A stretch of 64,000 bases of DNA from Planococcus plakortidis (GCF_001687605.2 NZ_CP016539.2:2696501-2760500), one strand, 5' to 3'; counted from the first letter of the stretch, positions 53,602 through 62,431 are shown. Notes: a model not told the origin generated them from the letters alone. A program made the numbers and translations.

Positions 53602-53626
53602 GAATAATGTACTGAAAACTGGGTAA
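53602..53626 (+). promoter_or_regulatory. SigB-like promoter of csbB
   Basis: GAATAA (53602-53607), a 13-nt spacer and GGGTAA (53621-53626) lie 50 nt before the ATG. B. subtilis csbB is partly SigB-dependent. The rest of 53392-53676 shows no gene. Confidence 0.5.
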
Positions 53627-53676
53627 AAGGATTTTTGGGGAAGATTTTGAATGCCCATTGAAAGGAGAACACCCTC

Positions 53677-54615
53677 ATGAAGCTGATCTCTATTATTGTG
53701 CCAGCTTTTAACGAAGAAGCGAATATCGCTTCGATGTACAAGACTTTGGTGCAAGAACTTGAGCCGCTTCCTTATCTGTATGAAATCATGTTTATCAATG
53801 ACGGCAGCAGTGACGGAACCCTGGATGAAATACTCAAACTCGCCAATGAAAACGAAACCGTAAAATATATCTCCCTGTCCCGCAATTTCGGCAAGGAAGC
53901 CGCCATGTTCGCTGGGATGAAACGCATCAAGGGGGACGCCGCCATTCTCATGGACAGCGATATGCAGCATCCTCCCACGCTTATCTGCGAAATGGTCCAA
54001 GGCTATGAAGAAGGCTTTCATCAAGTGGTCGCCAAACGTTCTCGCAAGGGAGACTCGAAATTGCGCAGCGCGTTGTCTTCCCTCTACTATAAAGTCGTCA
54101 ATGCTGTAACTGATGTCAATTTCGAGGACGGCGAGGGCGATTTCCGCCTATTGAGCCGCAAAGCGATCAATTCCATCCTGTCACTGAGTGAAAGCAACCG
54201 CTTTTCAAAGGGCATCTATTCATGGATCGGCCTCAGCAAGAAAACCATCAGCTACGAAAATGTCGTACGGGCAGAAGGCGATTCCAAATGGTCGTTCGGA
54301 AGCCTCGTCAATTACGGCATCGACGGAATCATTTCGTTCAATATGAAACCATTGCGCATCTGTTTTTACACAGGTTTTCTCGTGTTGTTCCTGTCCCTGC
54401 TCTATATCACTTTCACGTTTTACGAAATCATGGTACGGGGTGTCATCGCCCCCGGGTATTTCACGACCATCACGGCGATTTTGCTGCTCGGCGGCATTCA
54501 ATTGATCAGCCTCGGCGTTATCGGCGAATACGTCGGACGGATCTACAACGAGACCAAACAGCGGCCGCATTTTTTGGTTGAGATGAGCAATGTGGATGAA
54601 TACGATGAACCTTAA
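53677..54615 (+). CDS. csbB: CsbB-like membrane-anchored glycosyltransferase family 2
   Basis: A 312-residue enzyme of the polyprenyl-phosphate glycosyltransferase type. Residues 1-230 are a GT2 domain: IIVPAFNEEANI, FINDGSSDGT, the DxD-like MDSDMQHPP and the acceptor block EGDFRLLSRKAI. Two transmembrane helices follow (about 230-300). B. subtilis CsbB transfers GlcNAc to undecaprenyl phosphate. AAAGGAG precedes the ATG. It heads a three-gene glycosylation locus with overlapping frames. Confidence 0.92.
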   Translation: MKLISIIVPAFNEEANIASMYKTLVQELEPLPYLYEIMFINDGSSDGTLDEILKLANENETVKYISLSRNFGKEAAMFAGMKRIKGDAAILMDSDMQHPPTLICEMVQGYEEGFHQVVAKRSRKGDSKLRSALSSLYYKVVNAVTDVNFEDGEGDFRLLSRKAINSILSLSESNRFSKGIYSWIGLSKKTISYENVVRAEGDSKWSFGSLVNYGIDGIISFNMKPLRICFYTGFLVLFLSLLYITFTFYEIMVRGVIAPGYFTTITAILLLGGIQLISLGVIGEYVGRIYNETKQRPHFLVEMSNVDEYDEP

Positions 54616-55000
54616 GCGCTTGAATACGGAGTTTACCCGCTTTGTTTTTGTTGGGGTCGTCAACACGCTCAGCTATTACTCCATCTACCTGTTTTTGCAT
54701 AATGTGCTCGACTGGGCCTATATGCCATCCCACCTCATCGGGTTTTTGATCAGCTTGAACATTTCATTTTTCCTGAACACTTACGTAACGTATCGTGTAA
54801 AACCGACTTTGAAGAAATATTTATATTTCCCGCTGACACAGGTCGTCAACATGTCGGTCTCCACCTTATTGATCTTCATCTTTGTGGAGTTTCTTCACAT
54901 AAACAGCAATATCGCGCCATTCGCCGCAGTGATTTTCACTATTCCCGTGACGTTTATTGTATCGGGGAAAATCCTTAAAGCGCCGGTGCAATCCAAATAA
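54605..55000 (+). CDS. GtrA-family membrane protein
   Basis: About 131 residues with four transmembrane helices, typical of GtrA/GtcA, the presumed flippase of lipid-linked sugars. Visible features are RFVFVGVVNTLSYYSIYLFL at the start and SFFLNTYVTYRVKP between helices 2 and 3. It overlaps the csbB end. Three ATGs (54590, 54596, 54605) are possible; the start is uncertain because no strong binding site stands before any of them. It fills the translocation step between CsbB and YfhO. Confidence 0.85.
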   Translation: MNLKRLNTEFTRFVFVGVVNTLSYYSIYLFLHNVLDWAYMPSHLIGFLISLNISFFLNTYVTYRVKPTLKKYLYFPLTQVVNMSVSTLLIFIFVEFLHINSNIAPFAAVIFTIPVTFIVSGKILKAPVQSK

Positions 55001-55019
55001 CCATAAAGACGGTGGCATT

Positions 55020-57635
55020 ATGCGTTCTTTTCGACCTTACCTTCTACTGACAGCTGTATTCCTGGCCATGGCCGCAATAGGCCATGGCGTCTTTCTGTTT
55101 CAATGGACCCAAAACCAATACATGGCCGGCCCTAACGACGGCCTCGCCCAAATGATGCCGTTCAAGCAATTGCTTTACGACCATTATACGCGCGGCGAGT
55201 TCTTTTACTCCTTTGACTTCGGCCTTGGTGCCGGTATATTCAGCGAATTGTCTTATTATTTCTCCACTTCTTTCGTATACATCACTACACTGTTGATTGT
55301 TTATCTGCTGGATGCCTTGCAATTGATCGGAGACCCTGATGTCCTGTTCTGGGCCAATGCGTCCGTCTTCATCAGTGTCGCCAGGTTGTCCATCGTATTG
55401 ATTGCCGCATACGCCCTGTTCCGCTATATGCGCATTACCCGCCTATCAGCATTTATCGGGGCAAGTATCTACGGGATTTCGGGGATGTACTTCCGCCATG
55501 CGGCATTTTGGGAGTTTTTCGCGGATGCCTTTATCTGGCTGCCCCTGCTCATTTTCGGGGCTGAAAAAATCTTCCGTGAACAAAAACCCGGTTGGTTTAT
55601 GTTCGCGGTCGCGATCGCGATGATCGACAACTTCTATTTCGCTTACATCAATTTCCTGCTGACAGGCATTTATATTTTATTCCGCTTGTTCATCCCGCTT
55701 GAAAAGACAGAAACGAAATGGAAAAAAGCCATTGTATTGTTCTTGATCTCAGGGCTGGTCGGAGCCGGCATCTCCATGGTCTCGTTCATCCCTTCCGTGT
55801 ACGCGTTCTTGAACAACCACCGCCCCGAGTTCCAGCAGGATATCCTATGGTTCGAAGAGACGGAGAACATCCTCTTCATGAGCCGCTATATTCTATTGCC
55901 TGCGATGTTCGTGCTGTTTTTGTTCATTCCAACACTGTACAAGGTCCATCGTTTCCGGCTTTTCGCTTTGGTCGGGATCTTCACGGCTGTGCTCTACCAC
56001 AGCCCGATGGTCGGCAGTATCTTCAACGGCTTCTCGGCCCCGCAGCATCGATGGGAATACCTCATCTCATTTGTCGCGGCAGGGGCAATCGCCAGCGGGT
56101 TGGACTATTTTCACAAGCTGCGCTTGAAGGAAATCGTGCCAGCTGCGGTTTTGACAGCTCTCCTTTATGGATGGTTCGCGTGGCAGGACGAAGCGCTCGA
56201 GTTTACGACGCTTTACCCGCGCCTCGCGCTTGCCGGTCTCGTCGTGACTTTGGCCGCTGTCTTGGCAGCGCCGGCTTTTCAGCAGCGTTATCAAAAGCCA
56301 TTGCTTGCATTCGTGTTGCTCGCCTTGGTGTTGGCGACCGCCAATGTTTACCAAAGTGAAAAATTGCTGGATAATGCCGACGTCGCGGATGTCGATGAGG
56401 CGCTGATTACCGGCGAAGATTACGATAACCAGGAAGTCCGTACATTGATCGATGAAATCCAGGAACGCGAAACGGCCGAGATGTACCGGATCGATTGGAT
56501 GGAAGGCGTCCGCAATAATACGCCGATCGTCCAGGAGTTCCAGGGGCTGAGTGCCTATTCCAGCATTTTGAACAAGAACTTGCTGTATTTTTACTTATAC
56601 GATTTGGAAATCGATATGGGCCGAGAAAGCGTCAGCCGTTATGCCACACTCGGCAACCGGAGCAACCTCCACAGCCTGTTGCAAGGCAATTACGCGATAC
56701 GCGAGCGAAATGACCCGAATGTGCCATTCGGTTTCCGTAAATTTGCCGCTACCGAAAACTTCATCGCCTATCAGAACCGCTATCCGCTCCCTTTCGCGCG
56801 TCCGGCCTTCCAGGTGTATCAAGAGTCCCAGCTTACGGATGAGCCGCCTTTGCTGCGCGAACACGCCATGCTCAGCGGAATCGTCCTGGATGAAAACATC
56901 TCACCTGAGCCCCTTCCTGACCGCTTCCCTGGAGAAGCGGATTACAGAGTCGAAGAAGCGGATGCAAGCTACGATGAAGGCTTGCTCGAGATTTCTGATG
57001 AAACCGGAGGGATTGATTTACTGCTTGATGAAGTTCTAGAAGAAGGCGATTTGTATATCTCGTTCCATTTGGAGAATACAGCCGCAGACCAGGGGTTCCC
57101 GCTTGAAGTCAATGAATACCGGACGACCCGCAAGTCCAACCAATCGATTTACAAGACTTTCGTCGACGACTTGACGATCCGCATCAAGGCTGCAGAAAGA
57201 ATTGAAATCCGCATGCCTGAAGGGACGTACAAACTCACCGACATTGAAATAGTGAAAGAACCTTATGCCTTATTGAGAGAGCAAAATGCATTGGCAGACC
57301 GCACCAGCCACCTGAAAATTGACGGCAGCCAAGTTGACGTCACGTACGATAACCAGGAAGATGCACCTTTCCTTAATTTATCGATTCCTTATGAAAGAGG
57401 ATGGCAGGCGACCATCAATGGGGAACCGGTCGATGTGCTGAAAGCCAATTACGCGTTTTTGGCCGTTCCGCTCAAAGATGGCATGAACGAAATTGAGCTG
57501 CGCTACCGGCCACCGTTCTTCTTGGCTTCCCTGTCCATCAGTTTGGTGTCGCTTGCTTCCGGCTTGTTGTGGCTGCGCCGCCGCAAACAAAATGGATATG
57601 ATCGACATGAGCCAAAAGACACCATGACGAATTGA
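55020..57635 (+). CDS. yfhO: YfhO-family membrane glycosyltransferase
   Basis: An 871-residue membrane protein with about 12 N-terminal hydrophobic segments, a large extracellular region (about residues 460-830) and one further C-terminal helix before an RRRK tail. The family is YfhO/DUF, GT-C-like. In B. subtilis YfhO works with CsbB to add GlcNAc to lipoteichoic acid. The order csbB-gtrA-yfhO thus describes a complete three-component glycosylation route. The frame begins 63 nt earlier, but GGTGG precedes the ATG at 55020. Confidence 0.9.
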   Translation: MRSFRPYLLLTAVFLAMAAIGHGVFLFQWTQNQYMAGPNDGLAQMMPFKQLLYDHYTRGEFFYSFDFGLGAGIFSELSYYFSTSFVYITTLLIVYLLDALQLIGDPDVLFWANASVFISVARLSIVLIAAYALFRYMRITRLSAFIGASIYGISGMYFRHAAFWEFFADAFIWLPLLIFGAEKIFREQKPGWFMFAVAIAMIDNFYFAYINFLLTGIYILFRLFIPLEKTETKWKKAIVLFLISGLVGAGISMVSFIPSVYAFLNNHRPEFQQDILWFEETENILFMSRYILLPAMFVLFLFIPTLYKVHRFRLFALVGIFTAVLYHSPMVGSIFNGFSAPQHRWEYLISFVAAGAIASGLDYFHKLRLKEIVPAAVLTALLYGWFAWQDEALEFTTLYPRLALAGLVVTLAAVLAAPAFQQRYQKPLLAFVLLALVLATANVYQSEKLLDNADVADVDEALITGEDYDNQEVRTLIDEIQERETAEMYRIDWMEGVRNNTPIVQEFQGLSAYSSILNKNLLYFYLYDLEIDMGRESVSRYATLGNRSNLHSLLQGNYAIRERNDPNVPFGFRKFAATENFIAYQNRYPLPFARPAFQVYQESQLTDEPPLLREHAMLSGIVLDENISPEPLPDRFPGEADYRVEEADASYDEGLLEISDETGGIDLLLDEVLEEGDLYISFHLENTAADQGFPLEVNEYRTTRKSNQSIYKTFVDDLTIRIKAAERIEIRMPEGTYKLTDIEIVKEPYALLREQNALADRTSHLKIDGSQVDVTYDNQEDAPFLNLSIPYERGWQATINGEPVDVLKANYAFLAVPLKDGMNEIELRYRPPFFLASLSISLVSLASGLLWLRRRKQNGYDRHEPKDTMTN

Positions 57636-57638
57636 CGG

Positions 57639-57664
57639 GTTTAACACCCTTCCCACATGTGTAA
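57639..57664 (+). promoter_or_regulatory. Possible SigB promoter of sodC
   Basis: GTTTAA (57639-57644), a 14-nt spacer and GTGTAA (57659-57664) lie about 40 nt before the start. The -10 element has two differences. Confidence 0.4.
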
Positions 57665-57705
57665 GGTAAGGTAATAACATTTTTTAGGAGGAAGGAGAAA
57701 AAGTG

Positions 57706-58341
57706 ATGAAAGCATGGTTGATGCTTATGCTCTTAGGCCTTTTACTGTTGCTCGCGGCATGTGGTAGCGACTCAACGGAACCGCCGACCGAAACGGATGG
57801 GGCCGAACCGCAAGAAGAGGAAGTCGATGATCAGGAAGGTGAACCGCAGGATGGATCAGGAGGGGAATCGGAAGGAGCCAGTGAGGTCCAGTTGCTGACG
57901 GTTGAATTCCTGAATGCAGATGGTGAAGCGACTGGTACCGCTGAATTGACGGAAGAGGACAATGGAGTCATGGTCAAATTGGATGTCGAAGGATTGGAGC
58001 CCGGAATGCACGGCATCCATTTCCATGAAGAAGGCATGTGCGAGGCGCCTGATTTCGAATCAGCAGGCGGGCACTTCAACCCGACCGGCGCGAGCCATGG
58101 GCATGACAATCCGGATGGCCCGCACGCAGGCGATCTCCACAATATTGAAGTGGCCGATGACGGGACTTCAACGGATGAGCTGACCGCAGAGAATGTCACT
58201 TTGCAGATTGGCGAAGATAATTCCCTTCTCAAAGAAGGCGGAACATCACTCGTTATCCATGCCTCAGAAGATGACGGGCAAACCGATCCTTCCGGAGATT
58301 CCGGTGAACGCATCGCTTGCGGCGTGGTGACAGCTGAATAA
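57706..58341 (+). CDS. Cu/Zn superoxide dismutase-like lipoprotein
   Basis: A 211-residue secreted lipoprotein. The signal peptide ends in the lipobox LLAAC, followed by an acidic disordered linker of about 50 residues and a SodC domain. The metal ligands appear complete: HGIHFHEEGMC (copper), SAGGHFNPTGASHGHDNPDGPHAGD (copper/zinc) and SLVIHASEDDG, with a paired Cys in RIACGVV. It resembles B. subtilis YojM, though YojM is degenerate and this copy looks intact. A GTG 3 nt earlier is possible, but ATG at 57706 is 8 nt from GGAG. Confidence 0.9.
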   Translation: MKAWLMLMLLGLLLLLAACGSDSTEPPTETDGAEPQEEEVDDQEGEPQDGSGGESEGASEVQLLTVEFLNADGEATGTAELTEEDNGVMVKLDVEGLEPGMHGIHFHEEGMCEAPDFESAGGHFNPTGASHGHDNPDGPHAGDLHNIEVADDGTSTDELTAENVTLQIGEDNSLLKEGGTSLVIHASEDDGQTDPSGDSGERIACGVVTAE

Positions 58342-58405
58342 AAACTCTTAAAATCGCCCTATGAACTTCGCCGCTCATTGGATGTACATCATGAAAGCCC
58401 CGACT

Positions 58406-58439
58406 CAAAAAGCTGGAGAAATTTCTCCAGCTTTTTTAT
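58406..58439 (+). terminator. Terminator of sodC
   Basis: AAAAAGCTGGAGAAA and TTTCTCCAGCTTTTTT form a perfect hairpin with a T-run. Confidence 0.85.
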
Positions 58440-58444
58440 ATGGC

Positions 58445-58469
58445 GTTTAGTGAAAATCGGAACGGGAAT
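58445..58469 (+). promoter_or_regulatory. SigB promoter of the SDR gene
   Basis: GTTTAG (58445-58450), a 13-nt spacer and GGGAAT (58464-58469) lie 35 nt before the ATG. This is a good SigB match, just after a terminator. Confidence 0.8.
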
Positions 58470-58504
58470 AACTACCATATCTTGAAAACGAGGAGGACAT
58501 GTAG

Positions 58505-59380
58505 ATGTCAAAAGATAAATATGAAAAAATCCATGACCAAGTCGATCCACAGGAACAAGACCGGCAACCGGGACTCGAAAGTGAAATGTCCCCGGAACCG
58601 ATTTATGATGACGAAAATTATAAAGGGGCAGGCAAGCTGGAAGGGAAAGTTGCGTTGATTACGGGCGGCGATAGCGGAATCGGGCGGGCTGTTGCAATCG
58701 CATATGCGAAAGAAGGCGCCAATATCGCCATCGCCTACCTGGACGAACATGAAGACGCAGACAGAACCATCGATGCTGTAAAAGCGTACGGAGTCGAAGC
58801 CCAAAAATTTGCAACCGACGTGAGCCAAGTCGAGAATTGCCATCAATTGGTCGTCGATGTAATCGGCGAGTTCGGCCAATTGAATGTTTTGGTCAATAAT
58901 GCAGGCAAGCAATTCCCGAAAGACGATTTCCTCGAGATCAGCCCTGAACAATTACGGGAAACTTTCGAGACAAATATTTTCAGCATGTTTTATTTGACCC
59001 AAGCGGCAATCCCTCATTTATCCAAAGGCGACAGCATCATCAATACCTCTTCCGTCACCGCCTACCGTGGATCTCCGGAACTGATCGATTACTCGTCCAC
59101 GAAAGGCGCAATCACGAGTTTCACCCGCTCTCTATCCGCCAACATCAGCGAACAAGGCATCCGTGTCAATTCGGTTGCGCCAGGACCGATCTGGACGCCA
59201 CTGATTCCAGCTACTTTCAGCGCTGAAAAAGTAGGGCAGCATGGCGGCGATACCCCAATGGAAAGACGCGGACAGCCAGCTGAACTCGCTCCCGCCTATG
59301 TCTATCTCGCCTCTGCCGACTCAACTTACGTCACCGGCCAAGCGATTCATGTAAACGGCGGCGACTTCATCACTTCATAA
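58505..59380 (+). CDS. Short-chain dehydrogenase, general stress type (YdaD/YhdF-like)
   Basis: A 291-residue SDR with an N-terminal extension of about 45 residues rich in D, Q and E (DQVDPQEQDRQPGLESEM). The rest is classical: NADP loop TGGDSGIGRAVA, NNAG, catalytic Ser in NTSSVTAY and YSSTKGA. This extended group includes B. subtilis YdaD and YhxD, which are SigB-controlled stress proteins of unknown substrate. GAGGAGG lies 8 nt before the ATG. Confidence 0.93.
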   Translation: MSKDKYEKIHDQVDPQEQDRQPGLESEMSPEPIYDDENYKGAGKLEGKVALITGGDSGIGRAVAIAYAKEGANIAIAYLDEHEDADRTIDAVKAYGVEAQKFATDVSQVENCHQLVVDVIGEFGQLNVLVNNAGKQFPKDDFLEISPEQLRETFETNIFSMFYLTQAAIPHLSKGDSIINTSSVTAYRGSPELIDYSSTKGAITSFTRSLSANISEQGIRVNSVAPGPIWTPLIPATFSAEKVGQHGGDTPMERRGQPAELAPAYVYLASADSTYVTGQAIHVNGGDFITS

Positions 59381-59395
59381 AATTCTAGGCAGACC

Positions 59396-59428
59396 ATAAG
59401 CCGGCCACTTAGTGTGGCCGGCTTTTAC
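59396..59428. terminator. Bidirectional terminator
   Basis: AGCCGGCCAC and GTGGCCGGCT form a hairpin followed by TTTTAC; it lies between the SDR and the convergent YqjF-like gene. Confidence 0.85.
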
Positions 59429-60117
59429 ATGGTTTCTTTCACAGGCGGATAAAACCGTGTTTTCTGGACGCCCGAAAAATGGGCTAGCGGTTGCCCTGCA
59501 TTCCAGCCAGCGGGCAGAAATGGAGCAAGTGAATTTTCAGCGATTTCAATATGGACATTCTGCAACCGCCAAGGCGCATGCGCAATATCCACACGGTACA
59601 GGATAGCTTTCGGCTTTGTCCATAAACAATAACGTTCCGTCAACCATCGCTCGAGCTTTGACGCCTCTAGTATTCCGGCAGCTGGAGTAAAACCCATCCG
59701 GAAATTCTCGCCATGGATAGATGCAGCGGGGCGGCTCGTAAACAAATGGCGACTGCCTTTACTTCCACTATTTATCCGGGCATAACGGTAAGGCAAGAAT
59801 CCTCCTGCACTCGCCGCTTTTACAGCCAATAGGCTATCGGCATCCAGGCTGAAGAAATAGACCCCGGCCCGGCCGTTGCACCTTACATACGTCCTTACAT
59901 TCAATTCCCGGTAGTTGCCCGCTATGGGAAAAGGAAAGAAAAAGCGCAGGCGCGTATGATCGGCAATGAAAGGGACGACACCGATCCAGGCCTGGCCGTC
60001 ATATAAATCGATCGCCAACTCTGATGGTATAAAGGGGCGCAGTGCATCCGCCGATATCGGCCAATGCAAAAACACCAGATTCCGCCATGTTTGTGCCATG
60101 ACCCACGGCTTTTCCAT
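59425..60117 (-). CDS. DUF2071 protein, YqjF-like
   Basis: A 230-residue cytosolic protein of the DUF2071 family (B. subtilis YqjF). Visible blocks are VFLHWPISADALRPFIP, GQAWIGVVPF, ELNVRTYVRC and GVYFFSLDADSLLAV; they form a compact beta-rich fold also seen in the acetoacetate decarboxylase superfamily. The function is unknown. A longer frame starts at 60144, but GGGAGGAAGG precedes the ATG at 60117. The preceding Mn-catalase terminator makes this a separate transcript. Confidence 0.88.
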   Translation of the reverse strand: MEKPWVMAQTWRNLVFLHWPISADALRPFIPSELAIDLYDGQAWIGVVPFIADHTRLRFFFPFPIAGNYRELNVRTYVRCNGRAGVYFFSLDADSLLAVKAASAGGFLPYRYARINSGSKGSRHLFTSRPAASIHGENFRMGFTPAAGILEASKLERWLTERYCLWTKPKAILYRVDIAHAPWRLQNVHIEIAENSLAPFLPAGWNAGQPLAHFSGVQKTRFYPPVKETM

Positions 60118-60149
60118 CGTCCTTCCTCCCTTCTGAAAATTCATATCAT

Positions 60150-60182
60150 CAAAACAGGGCGAAGAAAGCTTCTTCGCCCTGC
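60150..60182 (-). terminator. Terminator of the Mn-catalase operon
   Basis: CAGGGCGAAGAA and TTCTTCGCCCTG form a hairpin followed by TTTT on the minus strand. Confidence 0.85.
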
Positions 60183-60191
60183 CTGGTGTTT

Positions 60192-61022
60192 TTAGCCTTT
60201 TAATTTGTCTTCCGGAAGTGTGTCATGTGACTCCAGCGGTCCCGGCTTCAAGACCGGCTTCTGGCCAAAAGCTTGCGGTTGGCCATACTTGAATGGATGC
60301 CCGTCTGGTGCATTGCCGCTCATCCAAGGGAGCTGCGCACTGTCTTCGCCTTCCGAGAAATTATAGAGCGTATGGGAATACTCGGTCGCTTCCCATTCCG
60401 GTGGCACTGTGGAAGGGGCAATGACACCACCTTCTTTTTCTTCCAAGTCGCGTATCGCGGCAATCCATTGGTTTTGATGCATCGTATCACGGGCCAGCAG
60501 GAACGACAGCAAGTCTTTTACTCCTTTGTCGTCGGTCATGCTGTACAAGCGTGCGACTTGAAGGCGGCCTTGTGACTCCGCTGTGACGTTCGCCCGGAAA
60601 TCGGCGAGCAAATTACCGCTTGCGATGATATAGCCGGCGCTCCACGGCACCCCTGCACTGTTCTCAGGCGTCGCGCCAAGGCCTGAAACAATTGCATGGT
60701 GCGGGTTCATGCCACCCATAATCGCCCCGATCACCGGGTCACTTGCCGCTTTTTCCTGTTCGTAAACTGGTGCCCCTTCCAGCAATTGGGCGACCATCGT
60801 AGCAAGCATCTCAATATGGCCAAGCTCTTCCGTTCCCGTATCCATCAGCAAATCCTTGTATTTTTCATTTCCTCTCGTGTTCCATCCTTGGAATAAATAC
60901 TGCATCGCGACGGACATCTCGCCAAACTGCCCGCCGATGACTTCCTGCAGCTGCTTGGCAAATATCGGATCCGGCTTATCCGGTTTTGCTTCGAATTGCA
61001 GTTCTTTTCTATTGAAAAACAT
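60192..61022 (-). CDS. Manganese catalase
   Basis: A 276-residue dimanganese catalase that removes hydrogen peroxide without haem; B. subtilis relatives are YdbD and YjqC. The four-helix bundle ligands are recognisable: GTEELGHIEML (Glu and His) and ARDTMHQNQW (His). It is followed by the family's long C-terminal tail. AGGAGG lies upstream of the ATG. It lies 25 nt downstream of the repeat protein gene and is expressed from the same SigB promoter. Confidence 0.95.
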   Translation of the reverse strand: MFFNRKELQFEAKPDKPDPIFAKQLQEVIGGQFGEMSVAMQYLFQGWNTRGNEKYKDLLMDTGTEELGHIEMLATMVAQLLEGAPVYEQEKAASDPVIGAIMGGMNPHHAIVSGLGATPENSAGVPWSAGYIIASGNLLADFRANVTAESQGRLQVARLYSMTDDKGVKDLLSFLLARDTMHQNQWIAAIRDLEEKEGGVIAPSTVPPEWEATEYSHTLYNFSEGEDSAQLPWMSGNAPDGHPFKYGQPQAFGQKPVLKPGPLESHDTLPEDKLKG

Positions 61023-61047
61023 TTAATTTCCTCCTTCATATTCCGGG

Positions 61048-61332
61048 TCATTTATTTTCCTCTATCCGTCCTTCGCTGGGTTTATTGGCGTCTTTGGGGT
61101 GGCCCCCGTCGTAATCCGAATCGTTGCCTCCTGCATTGAACTTTTTCTTTTGCTGCCCTTTTTTCTCGGCCGATGGCTTGCCATCGACTCGGCCTTCACT
61201 GCCGGGAATGCTGTCCTGGGGCTGCCCGCCATCGTAATCCGAGCTATTGCCCCCTGCATTGAATTTCTTATCTTCTTTATCGGGGATCTCATGATTTTCA
61301 GGTCCTTCACGCTGGTTATGGTCTGTTCCCAT
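61048..61332 (-). CDS. Hydrophilic repeat protein before Mn-catalase
   Basis: A 94-residue, strongly polar protein with two near-identical tandem units of about 37 residues. Each contains KKFNAGGN-S-DYDGG-P-D followed by a SEGR motif; the first copy reads NSSDYDGGQPQD and the second NDSDYDGGHPKD. It has no hydrophobic segment or cysteine and is probably disordered. AAGGAGG precedes the ATG, and a SigB promoter stands upstream. I do not recognise the family. Co-transcription with a manganese catalase and its many Asp and Asn residues make metal or stress protection a possibility, but no function is shown. Confidence 0.8.
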   Translation of the reverse strand: MGTDHNQREGPENHEIPDKEDKKFNAGGNSSDYDGGQPQDSIPGSEGRVDGKPSAEKKGQQKKKFNAGGNDSDYDGGHPKDANKPSEGRIEENK

Positions 61333-61377
61333 CGTTACGCCTCCTTGGAAAATCTGGAATTTCTGTTCCCTAATAAT

Positions 61378-61402
61378 CTACCCAGCCTTAAAAGACTAAA
61401 AC
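61378..61402 (-). promoter_or_regulatory. SigB promoter of the repeat protein-Mn-catalase operon
   Basis: On the minus strand GTTTTA (61397-61402), a 13-nt spacer and GGGTAG (61378-61383) lie 45 nt before the ATG. Confidence 0.78.
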
Positions 61403-61508
61403 CGAATAAACTATTTTTTCAGTTAATTAACCAAATAGTAATAGCATTGTTTAGCCGATAGATTAAAAAGTAGCCTAAAAATTCCTTTTATTGTATAAAT
61501 AAACGCAT

Positions 61509-61538
61509 AAAAAAACCTCATTCTACCTGAATGAGGCT
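61509..61538 (-). terminator. Terminator of the LOV-STAS gene
   Basis: GCCTCATTC and GAATGAGG form a hairpin followed by TTTTTTT on the minus strand. Confidence 0.88.
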
Positions 61539-61552
61539 TATCAATTATTTAT

Positions 61553-62326
61553 CTATTCATTAATATCAGCTAATGCCTTTTCGATGCTCGAGTAGGTTTT
61601 CAACATATTCTCCCGGTCGAGATCCCGCACCAATTCCGTTGCCGCTTGGGGAGTGACACCGGTAATGTACAGATGGCTTCCCATAATACGGAGCGCTTCA
61701 CAAATCTGCGTGAACCAATGGAGCGGAGATTCCTCATTCCATGTCAATCCTGTAATGTCAAGAAGCGCATGTTCAATCCGATGCTCGCTGACATATTCGC
61801 ATAATTTCACTTTCAATGCTTCAAAACGTTGCAGGTTCATCGTCCCGACAAGGGCGACTGTCGCCACGTTCGGCTGGATCGACAAGATCGGCAACATCAA
61901 TTTCTCGATTTCGCTTTCGTTTTTGTCAATCGCTTCCTGCTGCATTTTTTCAACTGTAATATCCGTCTGGGTGCCGATGAAATAGAGCTTTTCTTCGACT
62001 GTCACCGGGGTGATGGCCAGCCGGTTCCAAAAAGGCGTTCCGTCTTTTCGGTAATTGCGCAAAACCACGGTCACCTTTTCCTGATTCTTGATCGCTTGCC
62101 GCAATCGGTCGACGGCTTCCGGATCCGTTTTCGGGCCTTGCAGGAAACGACAGTTGCGGCCAAGGATTTCTCCTTTTTCGTACCCCGTCATTTTCGTGAA
62201 TGTCCGGTTTGTGTAAATTATGGGATTATCTTCCTTTTCAGGATCCGTGACGATAGTGCCGACTTTGCTGCCATCCAACATTGCTTCGAGCAGTTGAATC
62301 TGTGTATTCACTTCCATTTTCTCCAT
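61553..62326 (-). CDS. ytvA: Blue-light photoreceptor LOV-STAS protein
   Basis: A 257-residue YtvA homologue (B. subtilis, 261). The LOV/PAS domain has the flavin-binding GRNCRFLQG motif with the photoactive Cys59, and further PAS blocks (NYRKDGTPFWNRLAITPV). A C-terminal STAS domain follows (about residues 145-250), which docks into the stressosome. YtvA thus passes light and stress signals to SigB. The ATG at 62326 is about 10 nt from AGGTGA, slightly long. Its neighbours are SigB targets. Confidence 0.95.
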   Translation of the reverse strand: MEKMEVNTQIQLLEAMLDGSKVGTIVTDPEKEDNPIIYTNRTFTKMTGYEKGEILGRNCRFLQGPKTDPEAVDRLRQAIKNQEKVTVVLRNYRKDGTPFWNRLAITPVTVEEKLYFIGTQTDITVEKMQQEAIDKNESEIEKLMLPILSIQPNVATVALVGTMNLQRFEALKVKLCEYVSEHRIEHALLDITGLTWNEESPLHWFTQICEALRIMGSHLYITGVTPQAATELVRDLDRENMLKTYSSIEKALADINE

Positions 62327-62406
62327 ATGAATTAGTTCACCTCAAATTTTTACTCATATTATTTTAGCACAGCTTTACATACAGCCAAAACCGGGAACTT
62401 CCGGAA

Positions 62407-62431
62407 GTTTCAGGAATCCATCAAAGGGTAA
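62407..62431 (+). promoter_or_regulatory. SigB promoter of the DJ-1/PfpI-like gene
   Basis: GTTTCA (62407-62412), a 13-nt spacer and GGGTAA (62426-62431) lie 45 nt before the ATG. Confidence 0.78.

Noticed and set aside
53416..53607. A 63-aa frame before csbB
   Set aside because: No ribosome binding site, and it overlaps the SigB-like promoter region; composition is not protein-like.
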